Shown piece by piece: positions 1 through 14,899 of a stretch of DNA of 64,000 nt. This DNA comes from Paralvinella palmiformis (taxonomy: Eukaryota > Annelida > Polychaeta > Terebellida > Alvinellidae): the NCBI GenBank assembly GCA_025642065.1, contig JAODUP010000467.1, forward strand, positions 209,501-273,500, read 5' to 3'. The translations under genes and the position numbers were made by a program. The notes under the pieces were generated by a model. That model searched no databases and had not been told where the DNA came from. It saw only the letters and a list, made by a program, of their open reading frames with translations. How positions within the stretch are numbered: position 1 is the stretch's first letter; every line of letters begins with the position of its first letter.

Positions 1-245
1 GTTTTAAAATTTTGTTTTAATTCTGTCACACAGAAAATGCACGGGATATTATAAGTACACGATGAAAAGAAGAGACAAAAGTTATGTACTTCACACCAAA
101 ACGTTTCCTACCAAAATAATAAAATATGCAACATATCTAGTGAGCTCTTACCATTTCAATTATCTCCCAGTGTCAGTTCATCAAATATAGAGCATCAGTA
201 GATATATCAATCGTTGACGCAGCTGGAAAGTGGCCAAATAAATAT

Positions 246-247
<2 letters not shown>

Positions 248-283
<36 letters not shown>
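248..283. repeat. (AT)n microsatellite
   Basis: Pure AT dinucleotide in AT-rich intergenic DNA. Confidence 0.9.
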
Positions 284-284
<1 letters not shown>

Positions 285-3200
285 GCATAGAAAGCGGAAA
301 GAGAAGTCGGATACAGATACTGAATGTCTATAAAATGATAATCCGCGTTGTACATTTTTACCATTTTAAATTTTAACATCAGTTGTCATTTATTTAGCAA
401 AATAATTATATTTTAGTTTATCTATTAAAAGACACCTTCTCATTGGTGTTCTCACTGAAGTAATATTAAAATATTTCTCTTTATATGTCCTCCACCGTCG
501 AATTATTTAGATGTCACATTAGAGCATTCTAATATCATCTAACGGATATAATATTAACATATTAATATTGTAATTATCTCCTCAGAATAGCTCGTGTTTG
601 CTTTATTTATATATGTAGTTACTGCTAACCTAATTTGATGACTATTTCTATACGGATGGGTAACTATCTTGGTAAGTGATAAACCTCTTATAACATTAAA
701 AAAAAAATATAAATGTAGATATTTTGTTACCATGTAGTTCTGCTCAATCTATCATCTGTTACTATCGTCGTCCATTTCAAGTATGTCCCACCACCCTCTC
801 TATTTAGCGAATTCAATAAATAAGACATAAGCTCTCGAGATGTTTTTATTTTTATGTTGACTTCCTGATGTCGTCCGTCACAACATATCTGCAATAATAC
901 ATCATGATACGAAATGTGATCTAGACCAACGGGCCGAGAATAAAGTATAAATAAAAACTAAAATATTATAACCTGATTACATGTAAACATTGAGTGGAGT
1001 AAACATTTAGTTTTCTTATAAAGTTTTGTTTGCTGATGTTCTGTAATGACTAGCTTTTACCCAATCAGGCAAGAATCAGCTTTATGCTGATTTCACTGCT
1101 TCCTTCTCCGTTTGTAGCACGACGAATGACGTCATGTAGACGTGAACCCATCGCCAACTAGTTTTATCGATAAATATCGAGTTTATTTTAATAAAAGTGT
1201 AATATACTCATATAAACTTTAATTATATTACGACTAACTGAATCATCCACAACCAACACAACATATTTATACCAAATCACGATGAACTATCTCACCAACT
1301 TATTTTTGTAAACTTTCTCAAGTGTATCTTCCGTATACAACTGATCTATGATTCAATAACGTTGTGTTATTTATTCGTTCATCAGGATTTCTTGCGATAC
1401 CCCACATTGAGGCCATAGTTGTCTACTAACAAGGACCACGCCATTATGACCTTGATACAGTCGACTATACTAGTTTTATTATTAGCCCTGAAATCGGTTA
1501 TTGTATGTTGAAAACGCCACCTGGTCAAAATTTGTACATTGAGATATGTGATGTACAATAAAATCATAATATAAGCCACGCCACCTACCATTCTTCTGTT
1601 TATCAGACACAGCATCAAAACCTAGAGTGTCTCTGCAATTGTGTTAGCAGAGTCTCCTTTGTCCATATGTTATTTCTAATTACAAGCATCGACTCTAAAT
1701 AAGGCTGTAGACTACCTTATTACCTTATTACTTACCTAACTAACTATCTACTTAATTAGCTCCATACCTAGATATCTATCTATTATTTATTTATATATCT
1801 AACGATCTCTATCTTGATACAATAAATATACCTTCATATATTTCTATATATCTATGTTTCTGCAATTTTCTCATTTAATCAGAATACTTACTAGAATTTT
1901 TAATATAGGACATTTACCTCTACACATTAAAGTGGGGAACAAAATGTTATTTTGTCATGAAAATATATTGAATTATGTTGTGTTGAGTGTTGTTTGTGCC
2001 CTGATATAGTTCGTCACTCGGAAGATTGCTAAACAAATAAGTGAAGCTGACACCAGATCTAGATGATCATTATCGTAAAGTCCTTCTCGTCTTAGAGATG
2101 GCATAAAGGGGTAGATGCGTAAAAAGAAAAATAGGACCATTTTACAACTTACTCTGTTTTGCTAAACTGCTTTGCTATTAAAAACCAGGTTCTTTGCAAC
2201 AGTATTGAGAGTCCTTGTATTGTCCACCGAGAAAAAATACGATCTTGTTTGAAAGTCGGCGTCTTTCAAGCTGTCGAACTTTGTAATAAAATTACCTTCT
2301 TTCAGCAATGTGTCAATGCTAATAGAAGTAATTCGCCAATTTGACATATGAACTTACCAGTAAGTTTCGCTAATGGATATTACATGTATCCATAGACTAG
2401 CCTGACCCATACTTCATTACCCTCGACACAATCTCCTATTAATATGATTTCACAAGAGAATACGTAATTTTATTCTGGTTGGTTGTCCAATATGATATCT
2501 CAGTTGGACATGAAGTTTTGTTGCTATTATATACTTCATGATAGCTCAACAGTAGTAACATTTCCTCATAACTCTTTTAGTTATATGTGATTGATCCACT
2601 GTCGAGAGCTTAGAGTATCGAATGCTTTCATCTGTGATTTTTAGCACGTGATATATATACCACATGCTAATATTCTTCAAACTCAGAGATGCTAAAATCA
2701 CGTGATGTCTGACGATCATGTGATAACAAAGGCCCAGTTGAGACCTTCCTTCCGGGAATATCTACGACCTGGTGATAGCTTTTATCACGTGATAACCTCC
2801 AGATACACGCTACTGGAAGACATCGATAACATAAAGTAAGCTCCATATCAAATATATAGTAAAACTGACATTATCAAAGATAAATTATGTGACCACATGG
2901 AACTGTTGTTAGATCAAAGAGAATAATATACGTCCACTGTTGATGTCTAACTTATAACTAATGACCAACATCTGGCGTGAGGTTAGAGACTTGTATCTGT
3001 GTTCAGGCGCACAATCAAGTTTTTGTTTGGTGAATCCCATGATTATCTATTTTCGTCCACTTTTCATCCGGTCTTCTTATTTCTCTGAAATGACTCACAT
3101 GTGACCAGAGTCGCCAAGAGCTCATAATTGAAGATGGCGACAAGAAATCATACTAACTAAATAACATAACATAACCCAACAATTAATAGCAGATTATTGT

Positions 3201-3620
3201 ATACAGTATATAAATATGGGAAGTCAGTGTAATAGTTTATTGTGATTTAATACTTAGAACCTGTCTCGATTGTGGATAAGTTAGTTAGACTTAATATAAA
3301 TCAAAGATTATTTGATTATGTTACAGTATCATAACTGGACGTCCACATACTGTCAATGGGCAGTCGTCGTGCTATGTACAGAAACACAAGTCACAAAACC
3401 ATCAATAGACAGCTGGGAGATTAATTTTGGAAGATATCAATAATCTAACGTCAGTTCTATATCTGACTGGAACAGAAATGGCATCAACGAGGTAGGTTTA
3501 CGTGATGACGTGGAAATGATGCAAATATAAAAAAGGAAATATTTTGGGGACATTGTTCGAATAATTAATTATGTCTATGTCAAAGAAAAAGACAAATCTC
3601 ACATCTGACGTTAGTCCTTT
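284..3620. other. No gene seen
   Basis: AT-rich DNA with only short stop-bounded frames. The one internal structure noticed is a cluster of CACGTG/CATGTG palindromes at 2645-2793. Confidence 0.6.
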
Positions 3621-3627
3621 TTATATC

Positions 3628-3823
<196 letters not shown>

Positions 3824-4011
3824 ATACAACTTGACGCATTTCTTTGATTTCAGTCGTTCGATATAACGTTATAAACCTTAAACGATATATTAATAATCAG
3901 ACATTAATCATTGGTTTGTTTATCATTATTTTCTCTTCTCTTTATTTTGTCGATTGCTTGAATGTTCACAAATACCATGTCTTTTGATTACTGACCATTA
4001 AACGAAATACT

Positions 4012-4015
<4 letters not shown>

Positions 4016-4062
<47 letters not shown>
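4016..4062. repeat. (AT)n microsatellite
   Basis: Pure, about 47 bp. Confidence 0.9.
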
Positions 4063-4066
<4 letters not shown>

Positions 4067-4599
4067 AAGAAAATGATTAATCTGCTACATCTAGATCTAA
4101 GAAAAATGTGTATGACTTACTAATTATAGGTATCTAGATAGTCTAATGTGAACAGGTGATTATTATACGATATGATAAATACAATATTCGAATTTGTAAA
4201 TTACAAAACGATAATCGCTAGCGTGTGAATGATTTTAAATATCACAGAATTAATCGCATCTAAACAACCTTTATTCTCCAGAACTTTCCAAATAGATCAA
4301 ATTTCTATCAAAATTCGATATCAGAAGTATCTTAAATTTTAATTAAAAATTCTATCAATACACAAACAACTTATGAACCGTACAAAACAAAATAAGATGA
4401 GATTTATTTCATTTCAAAGGTTAATTGTTGACATATATTATGATAATTATAGATAGCGATTAATTTGAAAATCTGTTTAAATATTTATTAATATGACTTA
4501 TTATTATTTATTTTTATGGCATTTATTTGTTTATTATATAACACCAGCTTATCGCCAATTGTTCCATGTTTCTAACATATAGCATGTTGTTCAAGACAT

Positions 4600-6101
4600 T
4601 TTGATATGCAATCTTTCAACAACTTGCATATTACAACATTTACTCAACTCCACTAGGAATATAAAAATCCAAGAAGGACTTACTTCTTCTTCACCTGTTA
4701 TTATTCACCCACGACAATTTACAGTCTTCATTTGACAAAAACTGAAGCATTTAAAAACTAAAACAACTTAAAAACCAAAGTTATAAAGAAAACGAAAACC
4801 TTTTTAAAAATACCCTGGGGTCTCTTTTTAAAACGATCACATCGACACAAACATTTCAACAAAACAACTGCTGATCTTCGAGTGTCTATGTTTCTGAACT
4901 ATTTCAACGTCAAATCAGCACAAACCATTTGCTACTTCTAGTTCTGTAGTTATGGTGGTCAAACTTCATTGGTATCAAGCAAATCGATCTTTTATCAATG
5001 GCATAATTTGGCCACATACTTAGCTCTTTAGTCGTTCAACTGCTGGAAATGTTTGGGTATAAAACCCATGTAATAGGTAGACAACGAAGTAATTCATAAA
5101 AAGGTGTACTCGAGTGAATAGTGTGATACATCATCGTTTATGACTTGAGCCTTCATAAACAGAACAACGGTACTCCGTAAAGTGATTTATTTCTACAAGA
5201 GATATAGATATACCATTTGGCTAATCGGACAGATGCCATATTGTTGATGTTGTTGTTGTTGTTGTTTGGCTATTATAGGAGGGAGTGAGTTGTTTTACAG
5301 CATTAAACGATAAAATAATACCATCTAAACAACCTTGGGTAATTGTCATTCTGTGTTTCATGTGGTCATGCTTCATTAACATCAATTGAACTGATATTTA
5401 TGAGATAATACGTTGTTATATCACGACAGAGTTTGAATTCTAATCGTTCGATTTCTAGAATACGATAGGTCGATTATGAAATAATTTATAAAAATAACAG
5501 TTGGCTTAGTGTTTATAGGAAATAAACATTAGTTGTGCCTCGAGCTCTCAACAACTGAACATCACTACTAAAGGAGATGAATTATTTGTGTCAGATTTAT
5601 AAATATGATATTTGTTGATTGGAGGTTAGTGATTCAAGGGCACACATATTATAATATATACCGATGTCGCGAAAAACACCTAAACGGTACGTCTATCACT
5701 TATTATCGTACTCCCTCGTCCACTCCTGCAACATTCAATCTTCGAAAATAAACATTTTGAGCAAGGCTTCAATAACATTCAAGGTTTTTTGTTTTACAAC
5801 ATAAACGTCATATATATATATTTTAGTGTAACGAAATATTTTTTATTTATATGTACACAATATTTCCCTGCAAAGATGAACCAATCCAATGATGTCAGAC
5901 GATATTAGATTATGTTCCATTTATATGCCGGTTTGAAAGACTGACAACAGTGTGATTCATCTATCCTGTCTTGTTTGCCCATAAATTCTTGAAACCATAA
6001 CACTTATTCTAGTATATATTTTTGATTTTACACGATCTATAAGAAATATATTCTTAGAAATTCAGAAACCTTTTCTCAATATCTAAGTGCAGGTAATAAT
6101 G

Positions 6102-6143
<42 letters not shown>

Positions 6144-7600
6144 TGTATATTTAATGACACTCCCTTACTAACAGGAGCTATTCAAATGCGCTGTACAGTA
6201 ATGCCCCAAGTAAAATGTATGGAAAAACACATAAGAGTTTTTAACGATAATTATTATTTATCTCAGAAAACAACCTTGTTTTCGGAACAGATTTAAACTT
6301 TTCAAATGACGACACATTTCTAATATCCATCGGCAACCAATTCCATAAAGTGGCAGCTTTAAGCTAAACTAATAATCGCCATATCTGACTGGATGACCTG
6401 AGGTTTCGGAGTGACTTCCTAATGGACATCAGTACAAACAGATATTCACGATAGATGTATAAGTTAAAAGTACAATCTTGAAAGTCTAACAGTTCAATGC
6501 AGATGTTTTAAAGAATTGAGGTGATATTATCATATTTACCAATATCTGTCACTCTGCAAGATGCACTATTCTGAATTCGCTGAAGGTGACTGATGACTGA
6601 TGAGAGTCATTATAGTGTATACAAGATTATCAAAGGCATACAGCACAGTGACAAGTGTGTTTCTTGTGTCAAGAATCCTTTTAAACAGTAGATGTTCTTA
6701 AGATAGTAATGGGTAGCTCGGCGTACTGACGTGACGTATTCATTACATAGTAATACATTTATCCAAAATAACCCTTAGATTGTTTACTGATCTATTACTC
6801 ATAAAAGAAGACGTAACAATCAGTAATGCTGTTGTATTTAGGGGTTTACTATAATCTACTGAAGCCATATAGATAATGTTTATTTTATCTTCGTTAATTT
6901 TAGAAGGTCCTGACTCTTCCATAGCCGAATATGAGCCAAACAACGTTCACAATTCTCCAAGAAAGAGCAGAATTGTTACTCATTGTCAGGATCATTTAAT
7001 CTTATATGTGAATGCTCTTCTACAAGATCCCTCATTGTACTAATATGGAGAGCCACCAGATGATTAATATCATCTGGTCGATCCAATACCAGAGGAGAGA
7101 ATCCCAGATAAAAAAGAAAGGCATCTTTGTCAATTGACATTTATCTCCTGTATGACATATCTTCAGCTGCAACCGCATGTTTTTGGTGAAGATACAACAA
7201 TGCCAATAAGGAAATGATCAGACAGCATGGAGGACACGGACACGTCCTCGATCAAATTATAAACAACACTGGAGATGACAAGATCCACGATTTGACCTTT
7301 CTCGCACAAGTACCTTAGTTCGGCAGATATAATAATGTCAACCAATTATTTAGTATCTGGCTTCATCTGGCAATCCTATTCTATATTGAAATGCATTCCT
7401 GACCAACATCAGATATTTCATCATATTTATTACATATCGACTGACAATTTATTAGACCTATACTTACATTTTCTACAGCTCTGCCATTAGATGATCTAAT
7501 AGACACAGTGATCAAATTACTTGCATTAGACCGTATCTGCTTTTGATGCATTCCACTAGGTGAGTGAATCGAAAAACATGCCCTAACCGCCATGGGATGT
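4600..7600 (-). pseudogene. Non-LTR retrotransposon relic, copy 1 (endonuclease and RT C-terminal fragments)
   Basis: Minus-strand frames give, from high to low coordinate: an endonuclease start (SIGLINCQSICNKYDEISD near 7.43-7.47 kb), a further EN block (VDLVISSV...SVSSMLSDHFLIG at 7.20-7.29 kb), an RT C-terminal segment (LKINEDKINIIYMAS near 6.86-6.90 kb), and the terminal block ATLWNWLPMDIRNVSSFEKFK (about 6.29-6.36 kb). The RT palm is missing, so the copy is internally deleted. An (ATT)n tail on the minus strand lies at 6098-6142. The 4.6-5.5 kb part is a related non-coding repeat shared with copy 2 at 18.8-19.5 kb. Confidence 0.55.
6098..6142. repeat. (AAT)n tract, likely LINE 3' tail on the minus strand
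   Basis: About 15 copies. Sits just past the RT C-terminal relic at 6.29-6.36 kb, where a minus-strand element would end in (ATT)n. Confidence 0.8.
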
Positions 7601-8439
7601 TCAGGTGAGTAACTGAGCTTTGTTATAATTCATTGTCTATAAATATGTATTATTCAAGAAATAAAGGGTGAGGGAATTCCAGGATTTACACAACAATGAC
7701 GCCAGAAACCCTTAACATTTAAGCTATGTAACCAAAATCCGGATTCTTGGTGTAAAATCCGAAGTGGGCGATAATATAAGATGTCAAGTGCCCGATCAAA
7801 ACAAATAACAAACATACAAAGATACCAAATCTATGTTCTTCAATACGTAATATACACATATTTTGTGGTGTAACTTACCTGATGGATCACTCTTCCCGCC
7901 ATTAAATATCCACTAAACGAACGGTTTGCTCAACTAATTATAATAATCGGATTTTAATAATGAGACTCGCACTAATATTAGAAACTTTCCGACTTTAAAT
8001 ATTTATTTGACCACTTCTCTATCCAATAAAGTAGTACACATGTCACATTTGACTGTTTATCGTTGTGTACGACAACGCTTGTTTGTTCCATCCATATTTA
8101 CGACCACTTTACGATAGTTATAAGGACTTAAACATATTTCACAAGTTTATATTGGCCGGAAATAATATGAAATAAAAGAAATAGAACAAATTAACTACAA
8201 TATCATTAGTAATTTGTTTAAATATAGGATTTACACTTAACTGTACAATAATAGATAAACAGCTAAAAAAACTAGAATCCAGTCGATTCATATATACGTC
8301 AATTTTAATTCTTCTTTGTGATACATATGAATGAATCTAATCAGTAGATGGGTAATAGCATCCCTGGATATGACATCCATGTAAATAATATTCATAATTT
8401 TGCATATATGCTGGAAACTATCGCTAAGGGCACTACATC

Positions 8440-10602
8440 TATTATACTAAATTGCGAATTGTAAATCAAACAAAAAACCTTGGTTAACCCCAGTCTTAGT
8501 AAATGGCTGTACGAATTAATATAACCTTTACGGGGTACTTTTTAAATGCAGGTCAAAAGAAGCTAAAACAAAATACAAAATGAACAAAAATAAGCTGATT
8601 GCCATATTGATGATATCTGTAAAACAATAGTATTATAACAAATTGGTTGAATTTAAAAAATAATTTAAAAGTATTATTAAACGAAATATCTATGAGAAAG
8701 AAAAAAACCTGACAAATGGCCAATGGAATGTTATTTTAGTATCCAGATGGTATCAGAAGAGAAAGCAATATCTGGTGGTTTTAACAATTTCTTTACTAAT
8801 TTTGGTCAATTTTAGCTAAAACAAATTGATCATTGTCATAATATAAGTTTCTCTGATTTTATGAGTAATAGCATGCTAAATTCTCTGTTTCTTGAACCAG
8901 CTATTGATGATTTTTTTAAATTGTATCCAATTTAAAAAATAAACAATCTTGTGGTTATGATGGTATCAATATGCCTTTAGTTAAGTTTTTAGTATCATCC
9001 ACCAATATTGTACGACCTTTAACTTATATATGTAACAAATTATTTGAATTCGGTAATTTGCTTCAATTTTTCAAAAGTTCTTCAAAAAGTGCTTTATAAC
9101 AGACTAATATCATATGTAAAAAGACCAATATTTTGTACATACGTCAGTGTGGATTCAGAGAAGCCCACTCTACAAGAATGGCAACTTATGGAAGTAATCG
9201 AAGTTGTTATTTGTAATTTAGATAATAATTTGGTAACAACTAGTGTTTTTATTTATTTGAAGAAAGCATTCGATACCAAAGATCATTCCATTATGTTTAA
9301 CAATGCCATTATGGTGTTCAATGTATTGCTTCAAGTTGGATAAAACATTATTTAACTAAGATAAAGCAATTTTTTGTTTATGATGGTATTTCTTCAGATT
9401 AAAGAACTGTGCTATGTGGAATTCCATAAGGTTCTATTTTGGGACTTATATTGTCTTTTACTATGCATCATCGATCTCAAAAATATTTATATTATTTGCT
9501 GAAGATATCAATGCATTCTATGGTGGAAGAAGTATAACATAGGTTAATAATATGTTCAACAATGAATTAAAGCAAATGAGTCATTGTTTAAAATTAAAAC
9601 AGTTATCTCTGAATATCAATAAAACAAATTTAGATGTGTATTTCCATAACAAGTCTTATCGGGATGATTATAAACTCAAGATAGATGGATTAGAAGTCAG
9701 TAGAGTACAATTACTAAATTCCTAGGAGTATTTTGGAAGACGAAAAATTGCCATGGTCTAATCATATTAATGCTGTTTGTAAAAATGTCTCGAAAAATAG
9801 TTCTGTTATTTATAAAGTCAAACACAGGCTTGAAAACAACCACTTATACATGTTATAATGTTCGTTAATACCTAACTACTTAAGAACTCAGTGAGATATG
9901 GGGAAATACTTACAAGTCTCAATTACATACGTTTAATCCATAATATTGCCAAACCTAGTTATTTATATAATACCCATCCACTGTTTGTTCAATATAAGTG
10001 TTTGAAATATTTAGATATTGTAAAATTAAAAACCTTGATTATAATCTATAAAGCCCAAAATAACATGTTGCCTATCAGTTTGCAAAAACAAAGTGCTCAT
10101 AACAATAGAATAAATATGTGCATATGATACCAAGCCTAGTAAAAAACAGATAATTTAATGTCAATTAGTATTTTGGGTGTTAAATTTTGGAACTCATTAG
10201 ATGCAAAGGTTCGCAATCTTAAAACAATTAATATTTTAAGCACATAATTAAGAATATTTTCACTTCTGAATAGGACTGATACCGATGCTGAGGTTTCTCT
10301 GTAATTTTATTTACTGTTCAAATACAACATATATGATATAATATATACAACAATATGTTATTGCTACAATAATTAATCATTTCAAAATTATATTTTGTTG
10401 TTGTTTCATAAAGATATAATGATGTCTATTGACTAGTCAACGTCTTTTTATTTTTAAATTTGTCATGAATGTTTTAATGTTATGTTAAGGAGGGATGCAT
10501 TATATAAGCAATGCTTCAAGCATCCTTCTTTTCAACAGTCTACATGTGTTTCCTTTCATTAAATATATGTATTGCGAATGTTGAAATAAATGAATTGAAT
10601 TG
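8440..10602 (+). pseudogene. Decayed non-LTR retrotransposon (reverse transcriptase ORF and 3' end)
   Basis: Translations in shifting plus-strand frames give a full series of RT-like blocks: a KPWLT-like start with a Lys/Tyr-rich linker (8.46-8.60 kb), a finger region (KVLYNRLISYV at about 9.07-9.12 kb), palm block A as IYLKKAFDTKDHSIMFN (9.24-9.31 kb), GFRE-like sequence just before it, a SILGL-like block (9.43 kb), and a LPISLQ-type C-terminus (10.06 kb). Many stops and frameshifts are present, so it is dead. The 3' end is marked by AATAAATGAATTGAATTG at about 10585-10602, the short tandem tail typical of CR1/L2/Jockey-group elements. No endonuclease domain was located with confidence upstream. 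Confidence 0.7.
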
Positions 10603-10619
10603 GATCAATACTAGATCAT

Positions 10620-12200
10620 TTCACGATTTCGGAAGGTCTGAGTAGAAATATAAGTGAATGTTATTCCATACACAATAGTGTTAATTCACCTGATCACTGT
10701 CTAATCATACTCAAATAAATTCTTGATATACAGTATTTATCCCCCAGAGGGAATATATTTACGCCAAAGCGAGCATGAAAAATTGCCAGCGATGCTAATA
10801 TTGATAATTACAAGAAGCTGTTACGCATACCTCTCTAAGAAATAAACGTACCATGGCCAATAATTCATTGTAGACAAGTATCATTTAATACACATAGGGG
10901 TGAGCTTAATGTATATTAATATGATGTAATACTAAGGTCTCACTAATATCTAGTCCTTACACAGGGACAAGGCACATGGCCTGATGGAATGATGAGGTGA
11001 AGCCTGTCAGAGAACAGGCAATACTTTTGTACAATATATGGGTCAGTAATGATTGTTCAAGAAATCGTATTACAGCCAACATTAGGCGTAGAAGATGAGT
11101 TAGCTATAAATTAGCTGTTAACTACATTAAACGCACTCAGTCATGTATTAGAAGTTCAAAAAAGGACCACTAGACTACAGACACAAAATACATGAAATGT
11201 TTGGGAAGCGATTAAATGATGAGATTGAAATCAATCGTCGGTTCTTAATATATTTAATAATGTCCATGACGAGTATAGAATTAGTGAACTATTCACCAAA
11301 AAGTACAATGCATTATATAATATATTGTACTATTGTACTAGTGTGTTATTTAAATCCTGATATATTGAAAAACAAGATTACGAAAATGAGCAGTAACGAT
11401 TTGGGCTAATTCTCACAAACTTTCTTAGTGGGCGATGTGTCCAATGTAATAAATAAATTGAAACCATATAAAGCGAACGGTATATAACTTTTATCTATCG
11501 CCAATGGAGTTAAACAAGTAGGTATATTATCCCCGATATTAATTACTTAGAAGAATTATTACGGAGAGTTATTTAATGAGTAAATCTGGTTTTTCGATAT
11601 AAGCGAAAAGCTATTCATGCTGTGTTAGATATTTGCGCTGATAATATTAAATCGTTCAAACATAAGCAAGTAACCGGTAGAATAGTTCTTGACCTATCAA
11701 AACCTTTTAACACCATCGACCATAAGATTTTGGTAAAGTAATTACTATTATATGGAATTTCTCTTAAGTGGTTTAAATGTTGCCTTACAAATCGACACGA
11801 TTTATAATGTACAAATCATTTTCTTCATCCGGGTATTTCAAACTACAGGCATGACACAAAGAAGCATTTTGAGATCTTTACTCCTCAAATATATATACAC
11901 AGATAACTTGAATAATAGAAAAGACAATACATTTATCTAAGCTGATTCTGTCTTAAAATAAAAACCATAACACTTTTGGTTACTAGCTTCCTGTAAATAA
12001 ATTACCTATGAATGTTAGTAAAACCGTTTATATGATACTTTAACATTTCCAGAAAATAATAACGAACAAAACTCTAAATCTCAAAATTGCACAAGATTAT
12101 ATATAACTAGTAACGTGCAGAGTATTTTTAGACGAACAATTAAACTGGAGAGAAGTGATAAAATATGTACAACGTAAACTTTGAACAACATACCATAAGA
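10620..12200 (+). pseudogene. Second decayed non-LTR retrotransposon fragment
   Basis: Starts directly after the previous element. 10.62-10.73 kb translates to an endonuclease C-terminus (LDHFTIS...NSPDHCLIIL). 10.97-11.05 kb gives an EN-RT linker (WPDGMMR / NDEVKPVREQA). 11.46-11.53 kb reads KPYKANGI..SIANGVKQVGILSPIL, and 11.60-11.73 kb contains RKAIHAVLDICADNI and GRIVLDLSKPFNTIDHKIL, i.e. RT blocks in scrambled order relative to a normal element. Multiple stops. Probably two nested or rearranged copies. Confidence 0.6.
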
Positions 12201-12639
12201 TGAGCAAAGTAATATTCTTAAGACTAACCACTAAAAATGCATGTATGCAATTGTGTTTAATCTTTACCTGAAATAGACGATTCTGTTGTGGTACTCTGCC
12301 AGTCGTTATTTCTCAGAATAATTGAAATAATGTCGCATAAAACGCTGTTCATGCAGATAATAGACCGACCCAGGCGAAATGCGTTGCATCGGTTACCATC
12401 TGCGGTCTCGAGTTAGAAACAGCTATGGCGCCCACTCTTAACATGGGACGGCAACTTTTCACTAACGATAAATACTGGAATTCTTTCAGCAAATTATTTC
12501 ATATTACACGGAGACTGAGACTAGTATTTCAACTGAACGCTTGTGTCCTTCCAAAGGATTTAACACAATATTTATCAAGATATAACCCAATGATTGAGCG
12601 GACCGATCTTTCAGTTGAATGACACAGCTAAGCCTTAGT

Positions 12640-13587
12640 TATGCATGCTGACTTGTATGAAATTCTTAGCATGGGTTTTAAAGGATTAAAGGAATAATTT
12701 TAAGATTAAACTTTTAGCTGAATGTAAATTAATTTTAATGAAAATGGCTTAAACATTTAATGTAGAGTTTTGGAAATATTATTTTTATTTTTACCTGGAA
12801 ACCAATCATATACGCATCACCTGTATATTATTAAATAAAAAATGTTATTACATTGGAGTATTAGCACCCTTGACATTTACATGTAGTAAACATTGTAAGA
12901 ACGGCTGATTCAGAAGAAGAAGAAAAGTTCACTTTCGATACACAATATCATGCCTAAATACCAATGTTACAGTAATAGGAATCACACATTGAATTATCAT
13001 CTATGTGATCATTGATTAATTCTATTCATATCGTCATGTCAGATGGCAAACATTATATAAAAAATAAGTTTGAACTAGACAGGCTGGACCATGACAACCA
13101 TGCAAATCGCGCTGAACGTTACTTGGTTTATTGGCATATATCAGCCACTACAAACGTAAATCGCCATGCAACACAGTGATTCTAAGGCTTCTAATCCGAG
13201 ACCGTAGTGTGCAATTCAGCCACATGGTGGCAGCAGGGGTAATTGAATCCATCTATTGTCTTAAGTTAGAAACATTATTCAAATTTACAGATATCCATGA
13301 ACTTCACTTTAATAGATTTATATATCAACATTAGGCAGCAAACCTCATTAACAGTCTTAATCATTTCCTCATCAACACTTACGATATACATAGTAAATCG
13401 TGATGCGTGACACAGAAAGACCCACATATCCTTTTTGCCCTTTATGTTTCAGTAATGTGGCAGTGATAAATATAATTGTATTAAGGTAAACTGCGCGAAC
13501 GTCTAAATGACTGTTACCGATACTTATTATATGGAGGTATATACATGCAGTATAATATATAAGACGTTTCTTTTCTGTTAACTATTT

Positions 13588-13639
<52 letters not shown>

Positions 13640-14820
13640 CACTTCTCAATTATTTCCCAATCATTCATATATTAGAGAACTGTAGTTGTAACTGAATATC
13701 GTATCAACAAATAAATGACGTTGTAATAATCACATACATATTCATGAAATGTATAGAAAAGTTGGCTTATAAAATGACAAGTGACTTTAAACTGTCAGAT
13801 CAAAGTCCATCTAGAAAAGTAATGATTATAATTCAGTTAGAAAAATAATAATATCTAAGTAAAATAATTAACGGACTATATATTATGATGATCACCAACG
13901 TTGAGAAGTCAGGTATCTTTTCTATAATATCGATTGCAATAACTAACAGGGTCAAACTTTGACCTATCGCGCATATTATAAAATGCTGCTTCGCATCGTT
14001 ATCGCTTGTACACATTAGTTGTTATCGAATTTCTCGAAATAAAAGTTGATTAAAAAAATTAGCGTTTTATCTCCAACCGAACCGAATGGCCAATCCGGTG
14101 AGAAGCTCTCGGTTGGCTAAGATTGGTGTTTATGTAATGTCGTACACTACTCTCAGTGATATCGACCTTGACTAAACAATAATCTCCCCCTTCTCTAATA
14201 GACAGCTACGTTGTCGCGCTTGCCACAATGTACCACGATAATGGCCAAACTGATTGGATTATTGCCATTGTTAAGGTGGCACTGGATGTAGGTAGCCATA
14301 CATATGTGTGGCTAAGTAAATGTATCAGAAAACGGCCACATACTTATCATTCGTTATATAGTACGGTTATGGTCCTCTATGGTTTCACGAGCGTTTACGA
14401 GTGATTACTCGCCTACCTAAACAATTTAAAATATTATTATTATTATTTTATTGTAGTGTGATATATCCATACCTGGCTCTACAAACAATAGAGTGAGGAT
14501 TACATATTGTGGTACCATTACTCATATGAGTGATTAATTCATTAGATGTTTTATTTTCAACAACAATAACAATTGTTTATTTCTTCTACGAGAGGATGGA
14601 TCCCTGGGCATGATCAGGATCAATATATAACATTGATATTAGGGTGGGTAGCCTGATAAAGATTGACAGGTAAATGTGTAAGTTTTAGGATGAAGGATGT
14701 CTCGATGAGGAGGCAAGCTATTCAATGAATGGGTACATAATTGTGTGAAATAGTACTTAAGTCATTCTATCAACTAGTATTTATTACGTTGAATATTGGC
14801 CAAGCAGTGTCAGTGTCAGC
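12640..14820. other. No gene seen
   Basis: Unique-looking AT-rich sequence with an (AT)n tract. Nothing in six frames looks like a conserved domain. Confidence 0.55.
13590..13638. repeat. (AT)n microsatellite
   Basis: Pure, about 49 bp. Confidence 0.9.
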
Positions 14821-14824
14821 ATGA

Positions 14825-14825
14825 A

Positions 14826-14899
<74 letters not shown>

